Shown here: positions 1-8,115 of the stretch, piece by piece
How the letters are laid out: each line of letters opens with the position of its first letter
How positions within the stretch are numbered: position 1 is the stretch's first letter
Origin: Phaeobacter piscinae
GTDB taxonomy: Bacteria; Pseudomonadota; Alphaproteobacteria; Rhodobacterales; Rhodobacteraceae
NCBI RefSeq assembly: GCF_002407245.1
Contig: NZ_CP010681.1
Coordinates: forward strand, 744,001-808,000
Length of the DNA: 64,000 nucleotides
Direction of reading: 5' to 3'
Notes under the pieces: generated by a model
What the model was told of the DNA's origin: nothing
Databases searched by the model: none
The model's input: only the letters and a program-made list of their open reading frames with translations
Program-made: the position numbers and the translations under genes

Positions 1-1096
1 GGCGGGCACTTTCGATCTTACACAGAACCCGGGTCGAGCTGAGGCCCAGGAAATGGCGGTGCATAACCTGACAGGCGTGCATGATACGTGAGGCTTCGCG
101 CTCCACCTGATCAAGCCCCTTGCCGGCCCGTTCGAGCTGCTCGCTCACCAATTGAGCCAGTAGATCACGTTCCCCCTGCATATCCATTTCTCCGAGGCTG
201 CGCCGTTCTTTTTGGAGCTGAATATCACATTCCTTCAGAACACGAACCATGCACTCAACAAACAGAGAATCGTCCACCGCGGCTTCAATCACAGCAAAAT
301 TGCTGTCCTTGCCCATAACATGGGCAGCAAACCAATCAGACATTTCACGCGACATCGCGCCGTAGTTTTGTGAGAGCACTGTGACGGGGCCGCCCGAGGG
401 CTCGATGCGCGATGCGATAACCCGCAGATTATGCGGAATCGTATGCATGGCGTCAAAATCCTTGATCAGGCCTTCAGTCTCGCCGACGAGTGTTTTGGCG
501 TTGTCCAGCGTCTGGCACAGATCGACTATCATCTGATCCGGTTCATTATCCAGCCCGGTGTCACGCGCGATCAGTTCCTCGCTTATCGCTTTGGTCGCGA
601 ATTGGCGATAGTCGTCGTAGCCCTGATCGACGACCCAGCTCTTCAATCGCTCAGCGCTTTCTTCCGGTGACAGGTCTTCGTTCTGCTCCGCAGCAAGCAG
701 TTTGGCGTAGAGGCCTTGAACATCGTCGAACAACTTGCTGCTTGGTTTTATCCGTGCCGACAGATAGCCCTCGGCACAAGGGACTACGACAGCATAGACC
801 CAGTAATGCAGACCGTCCTTCGACTTGTTCTTGACGTAGGCTCCCATGGTCTGGCCGCTCTGGATGGTGTCCCAGAACAATTTAAACACACCTTTCGGCA
901 TATCTGGGTGCCGAATGGTGTTATGCGGCGCGCCGAGCAGTTCTTCCCACTCGTAGTTGGATACCCTGCGAAACACATAATTACCGGCGAGGATGACCCC
1001 GCGGCTATCGGTGCGGGAGAAAAATACCTCGTTTAGCCCAAATGGAGCCTCGCCGCGGGTGGGGCGGCTTTCAATGCGACGATCTACAAAGGACAC
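1..1096 (-). CDS. PAS-domain protein (Aer-like PAS), partial at the window edge
   Basis: Translating the minus strand from a GTG at 1096 gives about 365 codons without a stop down to base 1, so the C-terminus lies outside the window. Residues about 20-112 form a PAS fold of the aerotaxis (Aer) type, with IRHPDMP near residue 61 and KDGLHYWVYAVVVP near 93-106. After it comes a long polar, probably helical region of unknown function. No ATG fits; the reading frame stays open further upstream, and GTG 1096 places the usual short lead-in before the PAS domain, but no good Shine-Dalgarno is visible. A soluble redox/ligand sensor or chemotaxis-linked protein is likely from the PAS type; partners cannot be seen. 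It follows the Lrp-type gene on the same strand after 62 bases. Confidence 0.8.
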   Translation of the reverse strand, partial: MSFVDRRIESRPTRGEAPFGLNEVFFSRTDSRGVILAGNYVFRRVSNYEWEELLGAPHNTIRHPDMPKGVFKLFWDTIQSGQTMGAYVKNKSKDGLHYWVYAVVVPCAEGYLSARIKPSSKLFDDVQGLYAKLLAAEQNEDLSPEESAERLKSWVVDQGYDDYRQFATKAISEELIARDTGLDNEPDQMIVDLCQTLDNAKTLVGETEGLIKDFDAMHTIPHNLRVIASRIEPSGGPVTVLSQNYGAMSREMSDWFAAHVMGKDSNFAVIEAAVDDSLFVECMVRVLKECDIQLQKERRSLGEMDMQGERDLLAQLVSEQLERAGKGLDQVEREASRIMHACQVMHRHFLGLSSTRVLCKIESAR

Positions 1097-1158
1097 GGTC
1101 TCTATCCAATCTCTAAGTCTGTACCGTGATTGTATAGCGCACGAGTGTTCACGGAACC

Positions 1159-1614
1159 TTAAGTCGGCAGGGGGCCATCGCTTTTTAATTGCGCCATTAC
1201 AATCTGGCTCTGAACCCGTGCGACTGTTGGGTGCGGCAGCAAAATTTCGTGCAGAAGCCGGTTTAGGGCAGCAAGATCGGTGCAAAATACCCTAAGCAAA
1301 TAATCAGCTTCGCCGGTCATGGTCCAGGCTGAGGTGATTTCAGGGCGCATCCGGACCAGCCGTGAAAATCGTTCAGATTGTTCAGGTCCGTGACTCTCTA
1401 GGTGGACCTGCACAAACCCCTGAACACTCAACCCCAGCTTGTCAGGATCCAACCGCGCCTCGTAGCTGCGGATATAGCCGTCGGCCTCCAGACGTTGTCG
1501 GCGCCGCCCGGCCTGGCTCGCTGAGAGGTTTAGCAGTTCCCCCAGCTGCTGTGCGGTCAGATGGGCGTCTTTTTGCAGTGCGGAGAGCAGTTTCTGATCA
1601 GTTGCGTCTAACAT
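1159..1614 (-). CDS. Lrp/AsnC-family transcriptional regulator
   Basis: A 151-aa protein with the two-part Lrp layout: an N-terminal winged helix-turn-helix (DATDQKLLSALQKDAHLT, then a recognition helix with ASQAGRRRQRLEADGYI) and a C-terminal AsnC/RAM ligand domain (TGEADYLLRVFCTDLAALNR). The ATG at 1614 is preferred because the family normally starts just before the DxTDxKLL segment; a GTG at 1629 is possible. It is transcribed divergently from hppD across a 144-bp gap rich in GCGCAT/ATGCGC half sites. This arrangement is typical of an Lrp-type regulator of tyrosine/phenylalanine catabolism, so control of hppD is inferred from position. Confidence 0.88.
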   Translation of the reverse strand: MLDATDQKLLSALQKDAHLTAQQLGELLNLSASQAGRRRQRLEADGYIRSYEARLDPDKLGLSVQGFVQVHLESHGPEQSERFSRLVRMRPEITSAWTMTGEADYLLRVFCTDLAALNRLLHEILLPHPTVARVQSQIVMAQLKSDGPLPT

Positions 1615-1643
1615 GTGCGGGACTTTCACAAATATACAGCATC

Positions 1644-1695
1644 ATGCGCGTGATTTGCGCATCTGTACACTGGCATATCCTAAACTATGCGCAAA
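1644..1695. promoter_or_regulatory. Candidate Lrp-type operator, repeated ATGCGC half sites
   Basis: Between the divergent regulator and hppD lie ATGCGC (1644-1649), TTTGCGCAT (1654-1662) and ATGCGCAAA (1687-1695). The last two are a perfect 9-bp inverted repeat with centres 33 bp apart, about three helical turns. The phased half sites suit a multimeric Lrp-family regulator, but binding is inferred. Confidence 0.5.
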
Positions 1696-1758
1696 ACAAG
1701 CATCTGAAGTGCGATATTCTACATGCAGCTACACTATTCCCTACCTGGAGGAAGCCGC

Positions 1759-2859
1759 ATGGGTCCGTTCCCGCATAATGCCCCGAAATCCGTCATCAGC
1801 GCCGAAAATCCGGCCGGGACCGATGGGTTCGAGTTCGTCGAATTTGCCCATCCTGACCCGCAGGAGCTGCGCGATCTTTTTGCGCGCATGGGGTATGAGC
1901 TGGTGGCGCGCCACAAGAACAAGCCGGGCATCGAGCTGTGGCAGCAGGGTGATATCACCTATATCCTGAACGCCGAGAAAGGCAGCTTCGCAGAGCGTTT
2001 CGTGGCGGATCATGGTCCATGCGCGCCGTCTATGGGGTGGCGTGTTGTCGATGCGCAGAAGGCCTTCGAACACGCCGTCGCCAAAGGGGCAGAAGCTTAT
2101 GAAGGCGACGACAAGACGATGGACGTCCCTGCGATCAAGGGGATCGGCGGCTCGCTGATCTACTTTATTGATCAGTATTATGACACCTCGCCGTATAACA
2201 CTGAGTTTGAGTGGCTCACCCAGTCGAAACCGCGCGGTGTTGGCTTCTATTACCTCGACCACCTGACCCATAATGTTTTCAAGGGCAATATGGACAAATG
2301 GTTCAGGTTCTATGGTGAGTTGTTCAACTTCAAAGAAATCCGTTTCTTCGATATCGAAGGAAAATTCACCGGACTGCTGAGCCGCGCACTGACCTCGCCC
2401 TGTGGGCGCATCCGCATCCCGATCAACGAAGATCGTGGCGAAACCGGGCAGATTGTCTCCTATCTGAAAAAATACAACGGCGAGGGTATCCAGCACATCG
2501 CGGTCGGTAGTGAGGATATCTATGGCGCGACGGATGAGATTTCAGACCGCGGGATCAAGTTCATGCCGGCCCCTCCGGCCAGCTACTACGAGATGAGCCA
2601 CGACCGCGTGGTCGGCCATGAGGAACCGCTGGACCGGATGCAGAAACACGGAATCCTGATTGACGGCGAAGGTGTTGTTGATGGTGGGGAGACCAAGATC
2701 CTGCTGCAAATCTTCTCCAAAACCGTGATCGGACCGATTTTCTTCGAATTTATCCAGCGCAAGGGCGATGATGGCTTTGGCGAGGGTAATTTCAAAGCGC
2801 TATTTGAGTCGATTGAGCGTGAGCAGATTGCCAACGGAGAGCTTGCAGGGGCTGAGTAA
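1759..2859 (+). CDS. hppD: 4-hydroxyphenylpyruvate dioxygenase
   Basis: A 366-aa Fe(II) dioxygenase that converts 4-hydroxyphenylpyruvate to homogentisate in tyrosine breakdown. Two vicinal-oxygen-chelate domains are visible. The likely iron ligands of the C-terminal domain are His168 (in YYLDHLTHN), His246 (GIQHIAVG) and Glu330 (FFEFIQR). The ATG at 1759 is chosen because GGAG at 1747-1750 is well spaced before it; an in-frame ATG at 1723 lacks this. The C-terminal GFGEGNFKALFESIEREQ segment is typical of the family. The gene stands alone and is followed by an intrinsic terminator. The divergent Lrp-type gene probably regulates it. Confidence 0.96.
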   Translation: MGPFPHNAPKSVISAENPAGTDGFEFVEFAHPDPQELRDLFARMGYELVARHKNKPGIELWQQGDITYILNAEKGSFAERFVADHGPCAPSMGWRVVDAQKAFEHAVAKGAEAYEGDDKTMDVPAIKGIGGSLIYFIDQYYDTSPYNTEFEWLTQSKPRGVGFYYLDHLTHNVFKGNMDKWFRFYGELFNFKEIRFFDIEGKFTGLLSRALTSPCGRIRIPINEDRGETGQIVSYLKKYNGEGIQHIAVGSEDIYGATDEISDRGIKFMPAPPASYYEMSHDRVVGHEEPLDRMQKHGILIDGEGVVDGGETKILLQIFSKTVIGPIFFEFIQRKGDDGFGEGNFKALFESIEREQIANGELAGAE

Positions 2860-2884
2860 GCAACCATTTGCAGACCAAAACGAC

Positions 2885-2916
2885 AAAAGCCGGGCCCAGG
2901 TTGGTCCGGCTTTTTC
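2885..2916 (+). terminator. Intrinsic terminator after hppD
   Basis: AAAGCCGG and CCGGCTTT arms enclose a short loop and end in a T run, 26 bases after the hppD stop. The A/T flanks make it partly bidirectional, so it may also serve the convergent gene ending at 2980. Confidence 0.85.
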
Positions 2917-2979
2917 GATTTGGTTCGCAATTTGGGGCATCTTCTGCGCCGTGGTCGTATCGTTCCGGCTGGGTTGGTC

Positions 2980-5694
2980 TTAACTGCTGGGAATTTTCAG
3001 CGTTAGATTGCGATTGCCCTTTTGGTATTGCAGCTGGCTGTCGCCAATGGCCACAACACGCCCGCCATCGATCCGATCTCCGACTTTTACCTTCTTGTAA
3101 CGGCCGTTGGGCATCAGGATCAGCGCGCGGCGATTTGACGGGGTGCCATAGACACCAATCAGGTTCACGCGGCGCAGATTGATCGCGTTGTCGACGGTCG
3201 CTTGCCGCGCAACCGAGGCGCTGGATGGGATCCGTGGTGTGACTGTCCGGGGCGGGGCGCTGGCGACCGCCTCTGAGATGCTGGCCGCCGCATTGCGCTG
3301 GCGATTGCGCTGCGCACGGTCGACCAGATTGGCGAAATTGGCTGGCCGCCCACGGGGCACAACGGAGCGGGCAATCGCCTGTGCGGTTGCGGGCAGGCTG
3401 TTTTCTTCTGGCGGTTTCAATCCCGGTGGGCGGCTGCGGGGGCGAAGCGCGCCCAGTTCAGCCCGGCTCAATCCGCCAAGCTGCGCGCGTTCATTCTGCT
3501 CGACGAGATCATTGGGGCGCTGTTTAGGGCGAAGTTCCGACAGGATCGCCTGACGCGCGGCTTCCTCCGCTGCAGCGGCAACGTCCGGGTCTGGACGGGC
3601 AGGGGTCGGTGGGGGCACCTTTTCAGGTCGGCCGAGAAACACCATGATCCCATCCGGGTTCAGCGTCCCGTTCGGGGTGGCCTTGACCAATCCGCGCTCA
3701 TCCAGCTCAAACTGCTGTCCGGCGGCGGTGGGGGTGCTGATCGCGCCCAGTTCCAGATCCGTGGCGAACAGGGTCTGATCGGGCAGGGCTATTGCATCTT
3801 CGGAGATATCGGTCGGGTCAATTGACGCCACATAGAGCGTCTCAAGCGTATCTGTTCCCGGGGTCTCGGGCGTTTCAGGTGCGTGTTGCCAGATGCCGGT
3901 TGCGGCATATTGTGCCGCGCGTGTCAGCGACGTGTCCTGATCTGCCGTCACCTCAGGTTCATCCGTTTCCGGGGCCAGCTCGGCGCGGTCCAGATCCTCC
4001 GTGAGCGTTCCACCTGCTGTTGGAGTAGTGTCCTGCTCCAGCCGCAGCGCGTCCAGAACCGCGGTATCCGTACTGGACAACCCTTCATCACCCTCCGCAG
4101 GGGCAGCCGTGTCATCGGGCGCTGTGCCGTCTGGCGTTGCGTCCAGCGGTAACAACGCTCCCCCATCAGGCTGATCTGGTATCGCGCTGACTTGGGGCGC
4201 GATATCACCGGGACCACTTGTGTCTGATCTGTCCAACGGCGCTGTACTTGCATCACTGACCGCGTTGCGGGACTGCCTGTCGGCGAGGATCGCCCAAGCC
4301 ACCACAATCGCCATGAAGATTAGCAGACCGCTCACTAGGGCCAAGCCAAGGAACCGTGGCTTGCCGCCGACCTTCTGCTTTGAGACGCCGGCCAGCAGCG
4401 AGGCCTTGCCAGCCTCATGAAGCGATTTCTTGTCCTTGGGCGTCTCGGTGAGTGGGATTTCCGTTGTGTCGTCGCGGGGTAGAACCGGCGCCGGGCCTGA
4501 TGCCTTTGGGGCGGGCGGGATGACGCCCTTGGCGGCGGGGGATGGTATGACCAGCCCGGCCGTCGGAGCAGTTGGCGGCCGGGTTTTGGCGGTGCCGTCT
4601 CCCGGTGTCGCCGGGCTGTCGGCCAATGCAATGGAGCCTAAGGCAGCATGAGGCACCACCCGCGGGCCGTCCTTTGGCTTGGTATCTGTACGTGGCGTTG
4701 CGGTATTGGCCTCAACACCGGGCTTGGTTGCGGCAGGGGCTTTGGGCGGTGTGGGGGAGGCCGTTGGTACAGAGGTTTTCTGCGCGCGCAGGTGCCCATC
4801 CTTGCGTCGTCGTGTCGAAAATCCGCTCGCAGCTACAGCTGTTGGCGGTGCCGGTGTGTCTTCGGTGTCCGCGACGGGCGCGGCGTCTGGGACGTGATCC
4901 GGCTCAACTATGGTCTGGTCGGCCTCTTTGCCCTTGGCTGCGGCAGTGTCAGACACATCGTCGGGATTGTCATCGGCAGATGCGTCCTTGGGGTCTGTTG
5001 GGGCAGGGACCGCAGAGGCAGTATCATCAGCGGTGGTGGTCAGCGGCGCCGCAGTGGTGTGGGGCACCTCGGGTGATGCGTTTTCGTCTAAGGGCGTGTC
5101 TGCATCGCCCTCTGCATCCACATCAGCGTCAGCAATAGTCGGCGGCGCGTCGGCGGGGCCGATGTCGACCACCGCGACGCCGTCAGGCTCAACCAGGGCT
5201 TCGCCGGATTGAAGCAGGGTTTGGGACGCTCCAAAAAACGGCTCTCCCAGAAAACTCATCTCCTGCGGCATCGCAACAAAGCTCACCGGCAGGAAACCAT
5301 GCGCCAGCGCAAAATCTTCGGCCTCTTGCAAGGTTTCGCGGGCGACGGCGGCCACATGGGTTTGTGCGCCATCCTCGCTCAGGTCGAAGACCAGCTCATC
5401 CACCTGATAGGGCGTGGCCCCATCGAGGCCTTGCTCAGCAGCGGCGTGGCGGCTGTCGGGATCGGTGACCCCGGTTTCAAGCGTAAGATATCGAATCTGA
5501 TCGTTCGGGATGATCAGCTTGCACGCGATTGGCCCCTGCGCATGGCGTTCGCCCAATTGGCGCAGATCCGCTAGCGCGCCGCTTAGATCTTCGACATCCA
5601 GCGAGACCGTGCCAATCTGGCGCCAACCACCGGCGGCACGTTGCAACAGGCCAACGCCGGTGGAGGACAGAGAGAGTGCAAACCCCGGTTTCAT
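2980..5694 (-). CDS. Bitopic protein with PilM/GspL-like N-terminus and PilP/GspC-like C-terminus
   Basis: A 904-aa protein I cannot name. Residues 1 to about 165 resemble the actin-like cytoplasmic domain of PilM/GspL (LSLSSTGVGLLQR, LIIPNDQIRYLTLETG, then a VAAVARETLQEAEDFALAHG segment). A long Pro/Ala/Thr/Asp-rich linker follows to about residue 430. One membrane helix lies near 447-470 (LVSGLLIFMAIVVAWAIL), then a second acidic and later basic low-complexity region. The last about 60 residues form a compact domain like the homology region of PilP/GspC (GVYGTPSNRRALILMPNGRY, VGDRIDGGRVVAIG). The topology would place the first domain in the cytoplasm and the last in the periplasm. No pilus or secretion gene is adjacent. 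Function unknown; the fold assignments come from sequence patterns only. Confidence 0.8.
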   Translation of the reverse strand: MKPGFALSLSSTGVGLLQRAAGGWRQIGTVSLDVEDLSGALADLRQLGERHAQGPIACKLIIPNDQIRYLTLETGVTDPDSRHAAAEQGLDGATPYQVDELVFDLSEDGAQTHVAAVARETLQEAEDFALAHGFLPVSFVAMPQEMSFLGEPFFGASQTLLQSGEALVEPDGVAVVDIGPADAPPTIADADVDAEGDADTPLDENASPEVPHTTAAPLTTTADDTASAVPAPTDPKDASADDNPDDVSDTAAAKGKEADQTIVEPDHVPDAAPVADTEDTPAPPTAVAASGFSTRRRKDGHLRAQKTSVPTASPTPPKAPAATKPGVEANTATPRTDTKPKDGPRVVPHAALGSIALADSPATPGDGTAKTRPPTAPTAGLVIPSPAAKGVIPPAPKASGPAPVLPRDDTTEIPLTETPKDKKSLHEAGKASLLAGVSKQKVGGKPRFLGLALVSGLLIFMAIVVAWAILADRQSRNAVSDASTAPLDRSDTSGPGDIAPQVSAIPDQPDGGALLPLDATPDGTAPDDTAAPAEGDEGLSSTDTAVLDALRLEQDTTPTAGGTLTEDLDRAELAPETDEPEVTADQDTSLTRAAQYAATGIWQHAPETPETPGTDTLETLYVASIDPTDISEDAIALPDQTLFATDLELGAISTPTAAGQQFELDERGLVKATPNGTLNPDGIMVFLGRPEKVPPPTPARPDPDVAAAAEEAARQAILSELRPKQRPNDLVEQNERAQLGGLSRAELGALRPRSRPPGLKPPEENSLPATAQAIARSVVPRGRPANFANLVDRAQRNRQRNAAASISEAVASAPPRTVTPRIPSSASVARQATVDNAINLRRVNLIGVYGTPSNRRALILMPNGRYKKVKVGDRIDGGRVVAIGDSQLQYQKGNRNLTLKIPSS

Positions 5695-5863
5695 GATGCA
5701 AACACGCCTTCAGCTTTAGTATGCCCATACCCCAGTGTGGCAGGGCGATCTTGGCGCAGACCATAAGGCAGAGCGCGCGCAAGGGAAAGGAAAAGACACG
5801 ATTTCCCCCTTGCAGGCGGTCAATTGCCATCCCCATGTTACACCAAGAAAAAGGAGCAGTTCG

Positions 5864-6580
5864 ATGAAAGCTAGACATATCTTTGCCTCGGCGCTGGCGG
5901 TTCTGCTGGCAACAGGGCTTGCCCATGCGCAGGAAACCCCGGTGGATCGCCAGATCTCGGTCACCGGTGAGGCGCGTATCGCCGTCACCCCGACGCTGGC
6001 GACAATCACCCTGGGCGTCACTGAAGAGGCCGAAGAGGCCGCGCTCGCCATGTCCGCCGTCTCAACCAAGATGGTCGCGGTTGTTGATGAATTGCGGGCG
6101 GCCGGTATCGCAGCAGAGGATATGCAGACCCAGCAGATTTCGCTGAACCCTGTCTGGTCTCAGGACCGCAGCTATTCGGATGGCCGCCGCAAAATCACCG
6201 GGTTCAACGCCTCTAATACCCTGTCCCTGCGCATCCGCGATCTGGATCAACTCGGCGAGGTGCTGGATCAGGTGCTGAAAGTCGGCGCCAATGATTTCCG
6301 GGGGTTGAGTTTTGGCGTCGCTGATCCGGCGAAAGTGCAGGACCAGATCCGCGGCGCCGCAGTGAAAGATGCACGACGCAAGGCGGCCCAGCTGGCGGAG
6401 GCCGCCGGGGTTGAGCTGGGCCCTGTGCGGTCAATTCACGACCGCGATACCGGTGGTGGCCAGCCGATGATGGCGATGGAGATGGCCCGCAGCGCTCCTA
6501 TGCCGATCGAGGCAGGCGAGCTGAACTTCAGCCACAGCGTTTCCGTGGTTTACGATATCAAACTGCCGACAAACGACTGA
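5864..6580 (+). CDS. Periplasmic SIMPL-domain (DUF541) protein
   Basis: A 238-aa protein with an N-terminal signal peptide (KARHIFASALAVLLATGLAHA, cut near AHA-QE) and the SIMPL/DUF541 fold: RQISVTGEARIAVTPTLATI near the mature N-terminus, a central TQQISLNPVW strand region, and a C-terminal SVSVVYDIKL strand. The family (E. coli YggE, Brucella 26-kDa periplasmic antigen) is linked to oxidative and envelope stress, but its biochemical role is unsettled. The ATG at 5864 has AAGGAG upstream and sits directly before the signal peptide. It is monocistronic, divergent from the 904-aa gene and followed by a terminator. Confidence 0.9.
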   Translation: MKARHIFASALAVLLATGLAHAQETPVDRQISVTGEARIAVTPTLATITLGVTEEAEEAALAMSAVSTKMVAVVDELRAAGIAAEDMQTQQISLNPVWSQDRSYSDGRRKITGFNASNTLSLRIRDLDQLGEVLDQVLKVGANDFRGLSFGVADPAKVQDQIRGAAVKDARRKAAQLAEAAGVELGPVRSIHDRDTGGGQPMMAMEMARSAPMPIEAGELNFSHSVSVVYDIKLPTND

Positions 6581-6585
6581 GAACC

Positions 6586-6615
6586 AAAAAAGGCCGGGAT
6601 GTCCCGGCCTTTTCC
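6586..6615 (+). terminator. Intrinsic terminator between the SIMPL gene and metY
   Basis: AAGGCCGGGA / TCCCGGCCTT form a perfect stem around a short loop, with an A run before and a T run after. It can act on both converging genes. Confidence 0.88.
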
Positions 6616-6647
6616 TTATGACGTAACACTGGCGGGGGATCAGCGGG

Positions 6648-7940
6648 TTAGCTGCTCGCCTTGCTCAGAGCCTGATCCAGATCACCAATCAGGTCATCGG
6701 CGTTTTCAATCCCGATAGAGACGCGCACAACATTCGCTCCGGCGCCAGCCGCCTCCTGCTGCTCAGGTGTCAGCTGACGATGGGTGGTTGAGGCAGAGTG
6801 GATAATCAGTGACCGGGTATCGCCAAGGTTGGCAACATGGCTGAAGATCTCCAGCGAGTTCACCAGTTTGACACAGGCGTCATACCCGCCCTTCACCGCA
6901 AAGGTGAAAAGCCCGCCAGTGCCCTTGGGATAGTGTTCTTTCGCACGATCATAATAGGGCGAGGATGGCAACCCGGCGTAGGTCACATAGTCCACGCGCG
7001 GATCCTGCTCCAACCACGAAGCCACAGTTTTGGCATTCTCGCAGTGGCGTTCCATCCGCAGGCTGAGGGTCTCAATCCCCATCAACGTATAATGCGCGGC
7101 CTGTGGGTTCATGGTCATGCCAAGATCGCGCAGGCCGATGGCAATGCCATGGAAGGTGAAGGCCAGCCCGCCAAAGGTCTCGTGGAACTTCAGCCCGTGA
7201 TAGGCCGGCTCGGGCTGCGACAGCGACGGGAATTTGTCATTTGCCGACCAGTCAAATGTGCCGGAGTCCACGATCACACCACCGGTCACGGTACCGTTGC
7301 CAGTCAGATATTTTGTTGTGGAATGCACAACCAGCGTCGCCCCATGAGCAATCGGATTGCAGAGGTAGGGCGTGGCCGAGGTGTTGTCGATGATCAGCGG
7401 CACACCCGCTGCATCCGCAACATCCGCAATGGAGCGGATATCCGTGACATAGCCGCCAGGGTTTGCAACAGATTCGCCAAACACAGCCCGCGTGTCGTCA
7501 TCAATGGCTGCGGCCACCGCCTCAGGGTCGTCAAAATCCACGAATTTGGCCGACCAGCCAAACCGCTTGATGGTCTGGCTGAACTGGGTGACAGTGCCCC
7601 CGTATAGCCGGGTTGAGGCCACCACATTGCATCCCGGTCCCATCAGCGGGAACAACGCCATGATCTGGGCAGCGTGGCCGGAGGAGCAGCAGACCGCCCC
7701 AACGCCACCTTCCAAGGTCGCAATGCGCTCCTGGAGCACGGCCACTGTCGGGTTGGTCAGACGCGAATAGATAAAACCGACTTCCTGAAGGTTGAACAGG
7801 GCCGCCGCATGATCTGCATCGCGAAACACATAGGCGGTGGTCTGGTAGATCGGCGTCTGCCGCGCACCGGTGGCCGGATCGGGCTTGGCGCCGGCATGAA
7901 TTTGCAATGTGTCGAACCCGTAGCTTGGCGCTTCAGACAT
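6648..7940 (-). CDS. metY: O-acetylhomoserine aminocarboxypropyltransferase (sulfhydrylase)
   Basis: A 430-aa Cys/Met-metabolism PLP enzyme that makes homocysteine from O-acetylhomoserine and sulfide in methionine synthesis. N-terminal GFDTLQIHAGAKPDPATGAR and PIYQTTAYVF are characteristic, as is the PLP lysine motif VHSTTKYLTGNGT. The long C-terminal region with EQQEAAGAGANVVRVSIGIE matches the family, and the length is typical. The start at 7940 is supported by AAGGGGAGC about seven bases upstream; the open frame continues upstream, but no ribosome site or family similarity supports that part. The 175-bp leader holds mutually exclusive hairpins (see 7941-8112). Confidence 0.93.
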   Translation of the reverse strand: MSEAPSYGFDTLQIHAGAKPDPATGARQTPIYQTTAYVFRDADHAAALFNLQEVGFIYSRLTNPTVAVLQERIATLEGGVGAVCCSSGHAAQIMALFPLMGPGCNVVASTRLYGGTVTQFSQTIKRFGWSAKFVDFDDPEAVAAAIDDDTRAVFGESVANPGGYVTDIRSIADVADAAGVPLIIDNTSATPYLCNPIAHGATLVVHSTTKYLTGNGTVTGGVIVDSGTFDWSANDKFPSLSQPEPAYHGLKFHETFGGLAFTFHGIAIGLRDLGMTMNPQAAHYTLMGIETLSLRMERHCENAKTVASWLEQDPRVDYVTYAGLPSSPYYDRAKEHYPKGTGGLFTFAVKGGYDACVKLVNSLEIFSHVANLGDTRSLIIHSASTTHRQLTPEQQEAAGAGANVVRVSIGIENADDLIGDLDQALSKASS

Positions 7941-8112
7941 TGAATGTGCTCCCCTTGAATGGTCGACCCTACTGGTCGGAACTTGTTTCGCGCGTAAGAA
8001 CACTCTGCCACGACCGGTAAGGCAAGCTGCAATTTGGCACTGGCCTCGCGTGGCGCAGGATCCGGCTGGGCACACGAGGCACTCTTCCGCAGAGTGCGCA
8101 TGTCTAAGAGGC
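7941..8112 (-). promoter_or_regulatory. Structured 5' leader of metY with competing hairpins
   Basis: The leader has one GCAGAGTG element (8089-8096) that can pair either with CACTCT (8080-8085, 5-nt loop) or with the perfect partner CACTCTGC (8001-8008). A further stem pairs GCCTCG (8043-8048) with CGAGGC (8075-8080) and competes with the short hairpin for one base. Competing folds upstream of a methionine gene suggest attenuation or a ligand-sensing RNA. No known SAM-II or SAM/SAH riboswitch core was recognised. The structure is seen in the sequence; the function is inferred. Confidence 0.35.
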
Positions 8113-8115
8113 TGA

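Noticed and set aside
1741..2496. 251-aa minus-strand frame opposite hppD
   Set aside because: It is a mirror of hppD; codon positions and family evidence support only the plus strand.
7941..8115. Known SAM-II or SAM/SAH riboswitch before metY
   Set aside because: The conserved cores of those classes could not be found; only general structure and a GGAGCA ribosome site are present.
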